Assembly (NCBI GenBank): GCA_038215095.1
Contig: JBBQRG010000009.1
Location: 1-54,036 of the forward strand
Direction: 5' to 3'
From: DATACN01 sp038215095
GTDB lineage: Bacteria > Actinomycetota > Thermoleophilia > Solirubrobacterales > Thermoleophilaceae
Length of the DNA stretch: 54,036 nt
The notes beneath the pieces were generated by a model that was not told the DNA's origin, ran no database searches, and saw only the letters and a program-made list of their open reading frames with translations. The translations under genes were made by a program, and so were the position numbers. Shown here piece by piece: positions 23,215-30,736 of the stretch; position 1 is the stretch's first letter, and each line of letters opens with the position of its first letter.

Positions 23215-25349
23215 CGGCAGGCGACCACCCGCGGCCGCTCGACCGGGCGCCCTGCCTGGATCGACCAGGCGAGGCGCACGAACTGCGCGTGCGACCAGGC
23301 CAGCGGCGCCGCCGACTGCGTCTGCTCGCCGGCCGGGAAGCCCGGCTGCCCGCCCGGCGGGCGGTAGTCCCAGACCTGCTCGGGGATCAGCCGGCCGGCG
23401 TTCGCCGAGCGAGCCATGGTGCGCAGGTCGGAGCCCGCCTTCCTGCCGGCCAGCAGCTCGTACTCGCCGCGCTCGCCGGAGAAGATCGGCCAGAGGCGCC
23501 CGAAGGTGGTGTGCGTGTCCGGGTCGCTGAGGTCCCACGGCCCGCCGTCGGCCTTCTCGCCGTAGCCGTCGAAGTCGAAGCGGTGCCAGAGCCGGCCGCT
23601 GGGCGTCCTCACGCTCAGCCGCTGGTCCACGACCTGCTGGGTGGAAAGCACGGTCGGGTCGTTCCAGCGCTTCACGCCCAGGCGCACCAGCTCGAGGTAG
23701 CTCGGGTCGGTGACCGAGCGCTGGTCGGCGTTGCTCGGGCCGCCGTCGCCGATCGAGTAGGTGGTACCGGCGTTCGGGTTGCCGTCCTTGGTCACGCGCA
23801 GGTAGTAGGGCTTCGGCGAGTACGGCCCGTTGCTCGTGGCCGTCCAGCCGTCGACGCTGTGCTGCCAGGTGTCCGCGACGGCCTCCCACTGCTGGGCCGA
23901 TGCGGCGTCGCCGTTCTTGCGGGCGATGTCGGCCGCGCAGATCAGGCCGGCGATCTCAGAGGCGATCGTGGCCGGCGAGTAGCCGCTCTGGTTCTCCCAG
24001 CGCTCCTGCTCGGTCACGGGCCCGTTCGCCACGATGAAGTTCGCCGCTCGCTTGATGTGGTCGTAGTCGGCCGCGCCCGTGCGCTTCAGCTGCCAGGCAA
24101 GCACGATCGGCAGCGACACCTCGTCGAGCTGCAGGCTTGTCCAGCGCTGCTCGCCCCAGACGTAGGTGTTCTGCGGCATCGAGCCGTCGGCCTTCTGCTG
24201 GCGCGTGAACATGTACGTGAGCGCGCGCTCCGCGCCTGCGCGGTCGCCGGCGGCCAGGAGGCCGGTGGCGATCTGGTAGAGGTCGCGCGGCCAGACGAGG
24301 TGGTACGGGCCGGAGGGCAGCTGGCTGTCGATGGTGAGCAGGCCCCAGGCCCACGGCATCGTCGGGGAGGCGATGTAGCCGCCGCGGTAGGTCTTGTCCT
24401 CGTGCGCCGCCAGGTCCATCACCGAGGAGCGGTAGAGGCTGCCGTACTTCGCCACGCTGCTCGGCGCCTTCTTCAACCGGCCGAGGTAGCCGCGCCAGCC
24501 CGCGGCGTAGGAGCGCCGCGCCTTCGCGAAGCCGCGCTTCAGCGATCCGCTCGCCGCGCCGCGTGCCGCGGCCGTGTTGCGACCGAAGCCCAGCACGAGC
24601 GTCATGCGCTGATGTCCGCGCCGGCCGTTCAGGCTCGTGCGCGCGAGCTGCACGACGTTGCCGTTCGGCGCCGAGGCGTACTGGAAGTCCATGCGGTTGT
24701 CCGCCTTCAGGTCCTGCCAGCCGTCGCTCGCACTGTCCTTGTAGCCGCTCGAGGTCGCTGTGAAGGCCGGCGACGCCGCCAGCGCGCTCGCGGCGGTGGA
24801 GTCGCCCGCCAGGAGCACGTGGGCGCCGCTCGTGCCGGTGTCGTCATTGCCGTTGTTGGCGAGGCCCGGGTCGTAGAGCGCGTACACGTGGTAGCGCTTG
24901 CCGCTCAGCGACTCGAAGCGCACGCGCACCATCAGCGTGTTGCGCGCCGGGTCGGTCACGTAGGTCTTCGTGATCCGGTAGCGGCCCGACTTGGCCGTGT
25001 TCACCTGCCGGTAGGTCAGGCCGTCGCGGTCGAGCAGCGCGATCTGCTTGTTGGTGGCGTCGCTCTCGCGCTCGGTGAAGGTCTTGCCGTCGGACACGAC
25101 GAGCTGCAGGTCGCGCACGCTCGGCGTGCTGAGGTTCGGGTAGTAGACCTCGCTGAGCCCGCCCTCGTCGAGCGTGAACCAGACCTTGCTGTGGCGGCCG
25201 GCCGAGGTGCCGTAACCGTCCTTGCCGGCGCGCCCCCAGTCGGCCTTCGGGCCGGGGCCGCCGGGCGCCACGCCGCTCGGGGCGGCCTGCGCGGACGCCG
25301 CCAGCCCGAGGGCGAGTGCGAGCGCGGCGAGCAGGGACATCCGTGCCAT
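23199..25349 (-). CDS. Secreted glucoamylase (GH15)
   Basis: 716 residues from ATG at 25349, beginning with a clear signal peptide (MARMSLLAALALALGLAASAQA). An N-terminal beta-sandwich domain follows (WFTLDEGGLSEVYYPN, FTERESDATNK), then the (alpha/alpha)6 barrel with HLVWPRDLYQIATGLLAAGD, TYVWGEQRWTSLQLDEVSLP and SGRLWHRFDFDGYGEKADGGPW. These are landmarks of bacterial glucoamylase/glucodextranase, which releases glucose from alpha-glucans outside the cell. An N-terminal extension past 25349 would add basic non-signal sequence and is rejected. Confidence 0.93.
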   Translation of the reverse strand: MARMSLLAALALALGLAASAQAAPSGVAPGGPGPKADWGRAGKDGYGTSAGRHSKVWFTLDEGGLSEVYYPNLSTPSVRDLQLVVSDGKTFTERESDATNKQIALLDRDGLTYRQVNTAKSGRYRITKTYVTDPARNTLMVRVRFESLSGKRYHVYALYDPGLANNGNDDTGTSGAHVLLAGDSTAASALAASPAFTATSSGYKDSASDGWQDLKADNRMDFQYASAPNGNVVQLARTSLNGRRGHQRMTLVLGFGRNTAAARGAASGSLKRGFAKARRSYAAGWRGYLGRLKKAPSSVAKYGSLYRSSVMDLAAHEDKTYRGGYIASPTMPWAWGLLTIDSQLPSGPYHLVWPRDLYQIATGLLAAGDRAGAERALTYMFTRQQKADGSMPQNTYVWGEQRWTSLQLDEVSLPIVLAWQLKRTGAADYDHIKRAANFIVANGPVTEQERWENQSGYSPATIASEIAGLICAADIARKNGDAASAQQWEAVADTWQHSVDGWTATSNGPYSPKPYYLRVTKDGNPNAGTTYSIGDGGPSNADQRSVTDPSYLELVRLGVKRWNDPTVLSTQQVVDQRLSVRTPSGRLWHRFDFDGYGEKADGGPWDLSDPDTHTTFGRLWPIFSGERGEYELLAGRKAGSDLRTMARSANAGRLIPEQVWDYRPPGGQPGFPAGEQTQSAAPLAWSHAQFVRLAWSIQAGRPVERPRVVACRYAGC

Positions 25350-25418
25350 CTCGCTCGGCGTACCCGAGCAAATGACGATCGAAACGAGGCAGTGGGCCTG
25401 TGGCAGCATGCGCGCTTC

Positions 25419-25709
25419 GTGGATCTCGACGCCCCCAGGCCGCAGGCGGTGCTGCGGCGCCTGCGCTCGGTGCCGCCGGGCTTCGTGACGACCTACGGCG
25501 ACCTCTCGCCGGGCTCCCCGCGCTTCGCCGGCGCGGTGCTGTCGTCCTGCCACGACCCCGGCTTACCGTGGCAGCGCGCCGTGCGCGCGGACGGCTCGCT
25601 GGCGAAGGGCACTCGCCAGCGCCGCCTGCTGGAGGAGGAGGGCGTGCCCTTCAACGGCGAGCGCGTGGACATGCGGAGTGCGTGGGCCCCGCCGCGGGCG
25701 CCGCGCTAG
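25419..25709 (+). CDS. Alkyltransferase-like protein (MGMT family, no active Cys)
   Basis: 96 residues from GTG at 25419. VPPGFVTTYGDLSPGSPRFAGAVLSSC is the DNA-binding helix-turn-helix end of O6-alkylguanine transferases. The active-site PCHRV is replaced by PWQRA: Trp stands where the alkyl-accepting Cys should be. That is the mark of ATL proteins, which bind alkylated guanine and recruit nucleotide excision repair rather than reverse damage. Length fits ATL (about 100). Confidence 0.88.
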   Translation: MDLDAPRPQAVLRRLRSVPPGFVTTYGDLSPGSPRFAGAVLSSCHDPGLPWQRAVRADGSLAKGTRQRRLLEEEGVPFNGERVDMRSAWAPPRAPR

Positions 25710-25719
25710 GCTCGCGCCC

Positions 25720-26358
25720 GTGGACGTGGTGGTGGCTGGAGGTCACGGCAAGATCGCGCAGCAGCTGCTGCGAATGCTCGCCGAGCGCGGCGACCGCGCG
25801 CGCGGGCTGATCCGCAACCCCGACCACGAGGCCGACCTCGAGGCGCTCGGTGCCGAGGCCCTGCTGTGCGACATGGAGATGGAGGGCGACCTCGCCCCGT
25901 TCGTCGCCGACGCGGACGCCGTCGTGTTCGCCGCCGGAGCGGGCCCGGGCAGCGGCCCGGACCGCAAGCGGACCGTGGACCTCGAGGGCGCGCTCAAGCT
26001 GATCGAGGCCGCCCGCGCGCGCGGCATCGACCGCTACCTGATGGTCAGCGCCATCGGAGCGGGGCGGCCCGAGGAGAGCCCGGAGCAGATGCGGCCGTAC
26101 ATCGAGGCCAAGGCCCACGCCGACGCGGCGCTCGAGCGCAGCGGGCTCGACTTCACGATCGTGCGGCCCGGCGGCCTGACCGGCGACCCCGGCACCGGCC
26201 GCGTGAGTGCGGGCACGGAGATCGGCTCCGGCCAGATCCCGCGCGCGGATGTGGCGGCCACGCTGCTGGCCTGCCTCGACGAGCCGAACACGGTCGGCAA
26301 GACCTTCGACCTGCTGGAGGGCGAGACCCCGATCGAGGAGGCGCTGCGATCGCTGTGA
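25720..26358 (+). CDS. NAD(P)-binding NmrA/SDR_a5-type protein
   Basis: 212 residues from GTG at 25720. VVVAGGHGKIAQQLLRMLAERG gives an atypical-SDR Rossmann motif. DADAVVFAAGAGPGSG, YLMVSAIGAG and FTIVRPGGLTGDPGTG are the hallmarks of the YwnB/YwnB-like SDR_a5 group, which lacks the usual Tyr-Lys catalytic pair and may sense or use NADPH. It precedes the enoyl-CoA hydratase with a 4-base overlap. Confidence 0.87.
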   Translation: MDVVVAGGHGKIAQQLLRMLAERGDRARGLIRNPDHEADLEALGAEALLCDMEMEGDLAPFVADADAVVFAAGAGPGSGPDRKRTVDLEGALKLIEAARARGIDRYLMVSAIGAGRPEESPEQMRPYIEAKAHADAALERSGLDFTIVRPGGLTGDPGTGRVSAGTEIGSGQIPRADVAATLLACLDEPNTVGKTFDLLEGETPIEEALRSL

Positions 26359-27143
26359 CGGCGGCGTACGAGACGGTCCGCTACGAAGTCGCCGACGGCG
26401 TGGCCACGATCGCGCTCGACTCGCCGGAGAACCGCAACGCGCTCTCGAACGAGCTGCTCAGCGAGCTGATCGACGCCTTCGAGACAGCGCGCGACGACTC
26501 CGGCGTGCGCTGCGTGGTGCTCACGTCCACGCACGAGAAGGTGTTCTCGGCCGGCGGCAACCTCGACCAGTTCTCGGCCGACGTGCCGCTCGTCCACAAG
26601 CACTTCGGCACCGAGCGCTTCCCGCGGCTGTTCCAGCTGATCGGCCAGCTCGGCAAGCCCGTGATCTGCGCCGCCAACGGGCACGTGCTGGCGGGCTCGC
26701 TCGGCCTGGCGCTCGCCTGCGACCTGATCGTCGCCAGCGACAAAGCGACGTTCGGGACGCCCGAGATCAACGTGGGCCTCTTCCCCTTCATGATCATGGC
26801 CCTGATCTACCGCAACGTGCCGCGCAAGAAGACGAACGAGCTGCTGCTGCTCGGCGAGCGCCTGTCGGCCGAGGAGGCGCGCGAGGCCGGCATCGTGAAC
26901 CGGGTGGTGCCCGCCGAGGAGCTGGACGCGGCTGTGGGGGACTGGGCCGCGAAGCTGGCCGCCAAGTCTCCGGTGATGATGAAGCTCGGAAAAGACGCGA
27001 TGTACCGCTCGATGGACATGCCCTTCGACGAGGCGCTCGACCACTTGCGCTCCCAGCTCACGGTGGCGTTCTCCACCGAGGACATCCAGGAAGGCGTGAA
27101 GGCGTTCTTCGAGAAGCGCGAGCCGCAGTGGACGGGGCGCTGA
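26355..27143 (+). CDS. Enoyl-CoA hydratase/isomerase family protein
   Basis: 262 residues from GTG at 26355. Crotonase-fold motifs: VATIALDSPENRNALS, KVFSAGGNLDQF (oxyanion-hole strand) and ICAANGHVLAGSLGLALACDL (second oxyanion glycines). FGTPEINVGLFPFMIMALI has Glu at one catalytic position. Reaction probably hydration or isomerisation of an enoyl-CoA. Neighbours give no certain substrate. Confidence 0.93.
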   Translation: MTAAYETVRYEVADGVATIALDSPENRNALSNELLSELIDAFETARDDSGVRCVVLTSTHEKVFSAGGNLDQFSADVPLVHKHFGTERFPRLFQLIGQLGKPVICAANGHVLAGSLGLALACDLIVASDKATFGTPEINVGLFPFMIMALIYRNVPRKKTNELLLLGERLSAEEAREAGIVNRVVPAEELDAAVGDWAAKLAAKSPVMMKLGKDAMYRSMDMPFDEALDHLRSQLTVAFSTEDIQEGVKAFFEKREPQWTGR

Positions 27144-27144
27144 C

Positions 27145-27981
27145 ATGACGGTGTCGCTCGTCGCGCTGCGCTGCCGCACCTCGGACCGCACGCCAAAGGC
27201 GGTGAACGGCGTGGACGCGCTCGCCCCGCTCGTGGGCAAGCGCCTGGGCCGCGAGGCGCGGGCAATCGGCGAGCCCGGCGACATGACGCCGCGCCCGTGG
27301 GACCAGGACCTGAGCGAGTCGCGCGGCTGCCTGCTCGAGGCCGGCGGCCAGGTGGATGACGCGCTCACCGACGGAAGCGTGCCGCTGCTGCTGGCCGGCG
27401 ACTGCTCGATCAGCCTGACCACGCTCTCCACCGCGCTGCGCCACCGCCCCGAGGCGAAGGTGCTGTGGCTCGACGCCCACGGCGACTTCAACACGCCCAA
27501 GACCTCGCCCAGCGGCTACCTCGGCGGCATGTGCCTGTCGGGGGCGTGCCGCGAGTGGGATCCCGGCCTGGGGGACCCGGTGCCCGTGGAGCGCGTGGTA
27601 TTGGCCGGCGTTCGCGACCTCGACTCCGAGGAGCGCCGGCTGCTCGAGCGCAGCGAGGCCACCGTGATCGGCGCGAGCGTGGTGGAGACGCTCGTGGCGG
27701 TGAAGAACGCGCTCGACGGCGCGCCGGTCTACGTGCACCTCGACCTCGACGTGATCGACCCGGGCATCTTCCCTGCCCAGTTCCCCGCGCCGGGCGGGCT
27801 CGTGCCCGAGAAGCTCTTCGACCTGCTCGAGGCCGTCACCGAGGACTGCGAGCTGGTCGGCCTCGAGGTGACCGCCTTCGAGGCGCCCGATGACGAAGAG
27901 GAGCGCGCCGACGCGGCCGCCCTCGCCCTGCACGTGCTCGAGCCGCTGCTCGAGGCAGTCCCCGCCGGCGCGAACCTCTAG
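27145..27981 (+). CDS. Arginase/agmatinase-family protein with altered metal site
   Basis: 278 residues of the ureohydrolase fold. Metal motifs are WLDAHGDFN (Asp110, His112, Asp114), HLDLDVIDP (Asp200, Asp202) and EVTAFEAP. The first motif, normally GGDHS, reads AGDCS: Cys87 replaces the His that binds one manganese. Known ureohydrolases act on arginine, agmatine, formiminoglutamate or guanidino acids; this one cannot be assigned. The gene begins 1 base after the hydratase stop. Confidence 0.88.
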   Translation: MTVSLVALRCRTSDRTPKAVNGVDALAPLVGKRLGREARAIGEPGDMTPRPWDQDLSESRGCLLEAGGQVDDALTDGSVPLLLAGDCSISLTTLSTALRHRPEAKVLWLDAHGDFNTPKTSPSGYLGGMCLSGACREWDPGLGDPVPVERVVLAGVRDLDSEERRLLERSEATVIGASVVETLVAVKNALDGAPVYVHLDLDVIDPGIFPAQFPAPGGLVPEKLFDLLEAVTEDCELVGLEVTAFEAPDDEEERADAAALALHVLEPLLEAVPAGANL

Positions 27982-27983
27982 CG

Positions 27984-28000
27984 CCTCCTCCGCGAGGAGG
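27984..28000 (+). terminator. Hairpin after arginase-family gene
   Basis: CCTCCTC, loop CGC, GAGGAGG: a perfect 7-bp stem starting 3 bases after the stop codon. No T-tract. Likely end of the 25720-27981 transcript. Confidence 0.5.
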
Positions 28001-28134
28001 ACCGCCGAGCCTCCCCGAGGACGACTCGAAGATCGTCCTTGCGACCGCCACGGAATCGTCGCTGCGGCTGACGACGCGGGACCCGATTGAGCCGAGCATG
28101 TCCGCATCGGTCAATCAGCAACAAGGAGCAAGAA

Positions 28135-28608
28135 ATGGCATACGCAGGACAGGTCATCGAGAACCCCGTAAGCGGCGAGCGGATCACCTTCAACAAGACC
28201 GCTGCCGACACCAACGGCGAGCTGCTCGCCATCACGCTCGAGCTCTCCCCCGACGGCGCGGTGCCCGTCTTCACGTGCACCCGAGCCAGGAGGAGCGGTT
28301 CGAGGTCGTGTCTGTTCCAGAACATCGGCGACGAGCCGGTAGTCGCAAATGTCGAAGTGCGCCCTGCGGGTCGCATGGAAGAGCTTTTCGAAACAACCGT
28401 CGAGCTGGCCGAGGAAGGCCGCACCAACAAGAAGGGCATGCCGAAGCCGCTGGACTTCGCGATCTTCACCAAGGAGTTCCGCAACGAGGTCGTCGGCGCC
28501 TTCCCGCCCGTCTGGGTCCAGCGCGCGACGCTGGCTCCGCTGGTCGCCATCGCCGAGCTCCGCGGCCACGGCGATCGCTACCAGCCGCTCCGTCCGAGGT
28601 ACGCATAG
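28135..28608 (+). pseudogene. Cupin-domain gene with core deleted
   Basis: An AAGGAG ribosome site precedes ATG at 28135. The start (GQVIENPVSGERITFNKTA) and the end (FQNIGDEPVVANVEVRPA then MEELFETTVELAEEGRTNKKGMPKPLD) match a common single-domain cupin of about 190 residues. In between, the metal-binding strand HVHPSQEERFEVV appears only in the neighbouring frame. The following strands up to the second His motif, about 40 codons, are missing. A frameshift plus a deletion leave an open 157-codon frame without a cupin core. It is unlikely to work. Confidence 0.8.
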
Positions 28609-28613
28609 GCTGC

Positions 28614-28634
28614 GCGCCCGGCCACGCCGGGCGC
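28614..28634 (+). terminator. Hairpin after broken cupin gene
   Basis: GCGCCCGGC, loop CAC, GCCGGGCGC: a perfect 9-bp stem beginning 5 bases past the TAG at 28608. No T-run. It separates the cupin remnant from the carboxyltransferase promoter. Confidence 0.6.
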
Positions 28635-28664
28635 TTGCCGAACGGCGCTTGACCTCCCGGTGGG

Positions 28665-28708
28665 CCATCGTCAGAGTGGGGAGTAGCACTTCCTACTTCT
28701 GACGATGG
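28665..28708 (+). promoter_or_regulatory. Inverted repeat enclosing the carboxyltransferase start codon
   Basis: CCATCGTCAGA (28665-28675) and TCTGACGATGG (28698-28708) are perfect 11-bp arms; the second contains the ATG at 28705. Inside lies a second symmetry, AGTAG-CACTTC-CTACT (28682-28697), which is also the motif shared with 10437-10453. In RNA, the arms plus the inner stem would bury the start codon. In DNA, the same symmetry could be an operator. Confidence 0.6.
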
Positions 28709-30303
28709 CGACCACCGAGAACAGAGCCTCAGCCGACCAGCTCGTAGCGCGCCCGCCGCTGCGCGAGCTGGTCGACGACCTGCACGAGCGCCGCGAGCGC
28801 GCTCGCCAGGGAGGCGGCGCCGAGAAGGTCGAGCGCCAGCACTCGCAGGGCAAGCTCACCGCCCGGGAGCGCCTCGCTCTCCTCATCGACGAGGGCACCT
28901 TCACCGAGCTCGGCATCCACGGGCGCCCGCACTTCTCCCAGCGCTCGATGGAGGGCAAGGCCGCGCCGGCCGACGGCGTGGTCACGGGCTACGGGAAGGT
29001 CGACAGCCGGCTCGTGGCCGTCGCCGCGTACGACTTCACCGTCATGGCCGGCTCGATGGGCATGACCGGCGAGCTCAAGGTGGCGCGCCTGCGGGAGCTG
29101 GCGCTCGGCAAGCGCATCCCGATGATCTGGCTGCTCGACTCCGCCGGCGCCCGCATCCAGGAGGCCTCCGGCTCGCTGTTCGCCGGCTCGGGACACCTGT
29201 TCCGCGAGGAGGTCGTGATGAGCGGGGTGATCCCGCAGGTCGCCGCGCTGATGGGCCCCTGCGCGGCCGGCACCGCCTACATCCCCGGCCTCGCCGACTT
29301 CGTCCCGATGGTGAAGGGCCGCGGCTCGATGGCGCTTGCCGGCCCGCACCTGACCAAGGCGGTCACGGGCGAGGACGTGACCCAGGAGGAGCTCGGCGGC
29401 TCGCGCGTGCACACGCGCGTGTCGGGCGTCGGCGACCTCGAGGTGGAGTCCGACGAGGACTGCATCCAGGCGATCAAGGAATACCTCTCCTTCTTCCCCG
29501 CGAACTGCGAGCAGCCGCCGCCGCTGCGCGAGGGGCTCGACCCCGTGGAGCGCATGGACGAGGAGCTGCTCGACGTGCTGCCCGACTCGCCGCGAAAGCC
29601 CTACGACATGTACGAGGTGATCGGGCGCATCGTCGACGACGGCAAGTGGTTCGACCTGAAGCCGCGCTGGGCGCGCACGATCATCACCTGCCTGGCGCGC
29701 ATGGGCGGCCGGCCCGTCGGCATTGTCGCAAACCAGCCGAAGCAGCTCGGCGGCATCCTCGAGAACGACTCCGCCGACAAGGCCGCCCGCTTCATCAACC
29801 TCTGCGACGCGTTCGGCATCCCGCTGCTGTTCCTGATGGACGTGCCGGGCTTCATGGTGGGCACGAAGGTCGAGCAGGCGGGCATCATCCGCCACGGCGC
29901 GAAGATGCTCTACGCGGTCTCCCGCGCCACCGTCCCGAAGGTCACGGTGATCGTCCGAAAGGCCTACGGCGCCGGCTACTACGTGATGTGCGGCAAGGCC
30001 TACGAGCCCGACCTGATCGTGGCCTGGCCGAGCGCCGAGATATCCGTCATGGGCCCCGAGGGCGCCGTGAACATCATCTTCAGAAAGCAGATCGAGGCCA
30101 GCGACGACCCGGACGCGACACGCGCCGAGATGATCGAAGGCATAAGGAAGACGATCGACCCCTACATCGCGGCGGGCAACGCGATGGTCGACGACGTGAT
30201 CGACCCGCGGGAGACGCGGCCGACAGTCATACGCGCGTTCGAGATGGCGGCGACGAAGAGGGTCGAGCGGCCGTGGAAGAGGCATGGGGTGATGCCGGTT
30301 TGA
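28705..30303 (+). CDS. Acyl-CoA carboxylase carboxyltransferase (beta) subunit
   Basis: 532 residues, the length of PccB/AccD5-type subunits. N-terminal ERQHSQGKLTARERLALLIDEGTF, acyl-CoA half IWLLDSAGARIQEASGSLFAG, and biotin-half GIPLLFLMDVPGFMVGTKVEQAGIIRHGAKMLYA plus YGAGYYVMCGKAYEPDL. It transfers the carboxyl from carboxybiotin to an acyl-CoA such as propionyl- or methylcrotonyl-CoA. No biotin-carboxylase alpha subunit is in the window. The downstream heptamer array starts on the last base of its stop codon. Confidence 0.95.
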   Translation: MATTENRASADQLVARPPLRELVDDLHERRERARQGGGAEKVERQHSQGKLTARERLALLIDEGTFTELGIHGRPHFSQRSMEGKAAPADGVVTGYGKVDSRLVAVAAYDFTVMAGSMGMTGELKVARLRELALGKRIPMIWLLDSAGARIQEASGSLFAGSGHLFREEVVMSGVIPQVAALMGPCAAGTAYIPGLADFVPMVKGRGSMALAGPHLTKAVTGEDVTQEELGGSRVHTRVSGVGDLEVESDEDCIQAIKEYLSFFPANCEQPPPLREGLDPVERMDEELLDVLPDSPRKPYDMYEVIGRIVDDGKWFDLKPRWARTIITCLARMGGRPVGIVANQPKQLGGILENDSADKAARFINLCDAFGIPLLFLMDVPGFMVGTKVEQAGIIRHGAKMLYAVSRATVPKVTVIVRKAYGAGYYVMCGKAYEPDLIVAWPSAEISVMGPEGAVNIIFRKQIEASDDPDATRAEMIEGIRKTIDPYIAAGNAMVDDVIDPRETRPTVIRAFEMAATKRVERPWKRHGVMPV

Positions 30304-30334
30304 GAGGGCAGAGGGCAGAGGGCAGAGAGCAGAG
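30303..30334 (+). repeat. Heptamer array, left copy
   Basis: 32 bases made of AGAGGGC three times, AGAGAGC once and a final AGAG. It begins at the last base of the carboxyltransferase stop codon. The same kind of array, inverted, lies at 30700-30731. Confidence 0.85.
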
Positions 30335-30337
30335 TGC

Positions 30338-30685
30338 TCAGCTCCGGCGTGTTCGGCTGATCAGTCCGTTCAGTGCTCTGGCCACCTCACCCAGCCGGTC
30401 GTTCGTCTCGGGTACCGGGAGGCCACGGGATTCGGCGCGGAGGAGCCAGTGCTCGACTTCGTACAGGGAGCCGCGCGCGATCACCAGCAGGCGGCGCCGG
30501 TCGGCCGGATGCCACCGACCCGAAGCTTCCGCGATGTTCGCCCCGACTGAGTCAAGCGCCCGCACGAGCTGCTGGCCGACCGTCCAGCGGTCAAAGGACG
30601 ACCAACGGGCAACGAAGGAGTGCACCTCATCGGCCACATCAGAGACGCGCTGGTACGCAACGAGCCCTTGGAAGTCACTCCTCAC
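30338..30685 (-). CDS. Four-helix-bundle protein (23S rRNA intervening-sequence type)
   Basis: 115 residues from GTG at 30685. DFQGLVAYQRVSDVADEVHSF, IGQQL-like VGQQLVRALDSVGANIAEASGR, SLYEVEHWLLRAESRG and a last helix RLGEVARALNGLI match the TIGR02436/PF05635 family. Those proteins were first seen in intervening sequences of 23S rRNA genes and are related to the Avd accessory protein of diversity-generating retroelements. Function is unknown. No reverse transcriptase or template repeat is nearby. Minus strand, unlike both neighbours. Confidence 0.88.
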   Translation of the reverse strand: MRSDFQGLVAYQRVSDVADEVHSFVARWSSFDRWTVGQQLVRALDSVGANIAEASGRWHPADRRRLLVIARGSLYEVEHWLLRAESRGLPVPETNDRLGEVARALNGLISRTRRS

Positions 30686-30699
30686 ACCAGGAGAAGCAA

Positions 30700-30731
30700 C
30701 TCTGCCCTCTGCTCTCTGCCCTCTGCCCTCT
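30700..30731 (-). repeat. Heptamer array, right copy (inverted)
   Basis: Read on the minus strand: AGAGGGC twice, AGAGAGC, AGAGGGC, AGAG. It is the same length and unit as the left array, with the variant heptamer in third rather than fourth place. It ends 5 bases before the next start codon. Confidence 0.85.
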
Positions 30732-30736
30732 AAAGC

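Larger units (their letters stand above)
30303..30731. mobile_element. Putative heptamer-bounded four-helix-bundle insertion
   Basis: A 429-base unit: two inverted 32-base heptamer arrays with one gene between them on the strand opposite to the flanking genes. It splits what looks like an operon (carboxyltransferase and BKACE, same strand). It leaves the BKACE ATG at 30737 only 5 bases from the right array, without a ribosome site. No transposase is encoded, so movement, if any, would need help in trans. Mobility is inferred from layout only. Confidence 0.4.

Noticed and set aside
23289..25709. An 806-codon open frame on the plus strand opposite the glucoamylase
   Set aside because: It is antisense to a strongly recognisable GH15 gene and its product is Arg/Ala/Gly/Val-rich without any motif. 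Only its last 96 codons (from 25419) are real. Long antisense frames are expected at this GC content.
28729..30285. A 518-codon minus-strand frame opposite the carboxyltransferase
   Set aside because: Its product is His/Arg/Asp/Val-rich and matches nothing; the plus strand encodes a full conserved carboxyltransferase.
30303..30731. Diversity-generating retroelement
   Set aside because: The protein is Avd-like in family, but there is no reverse transcriptase and no template/variable repeat pair nearby.
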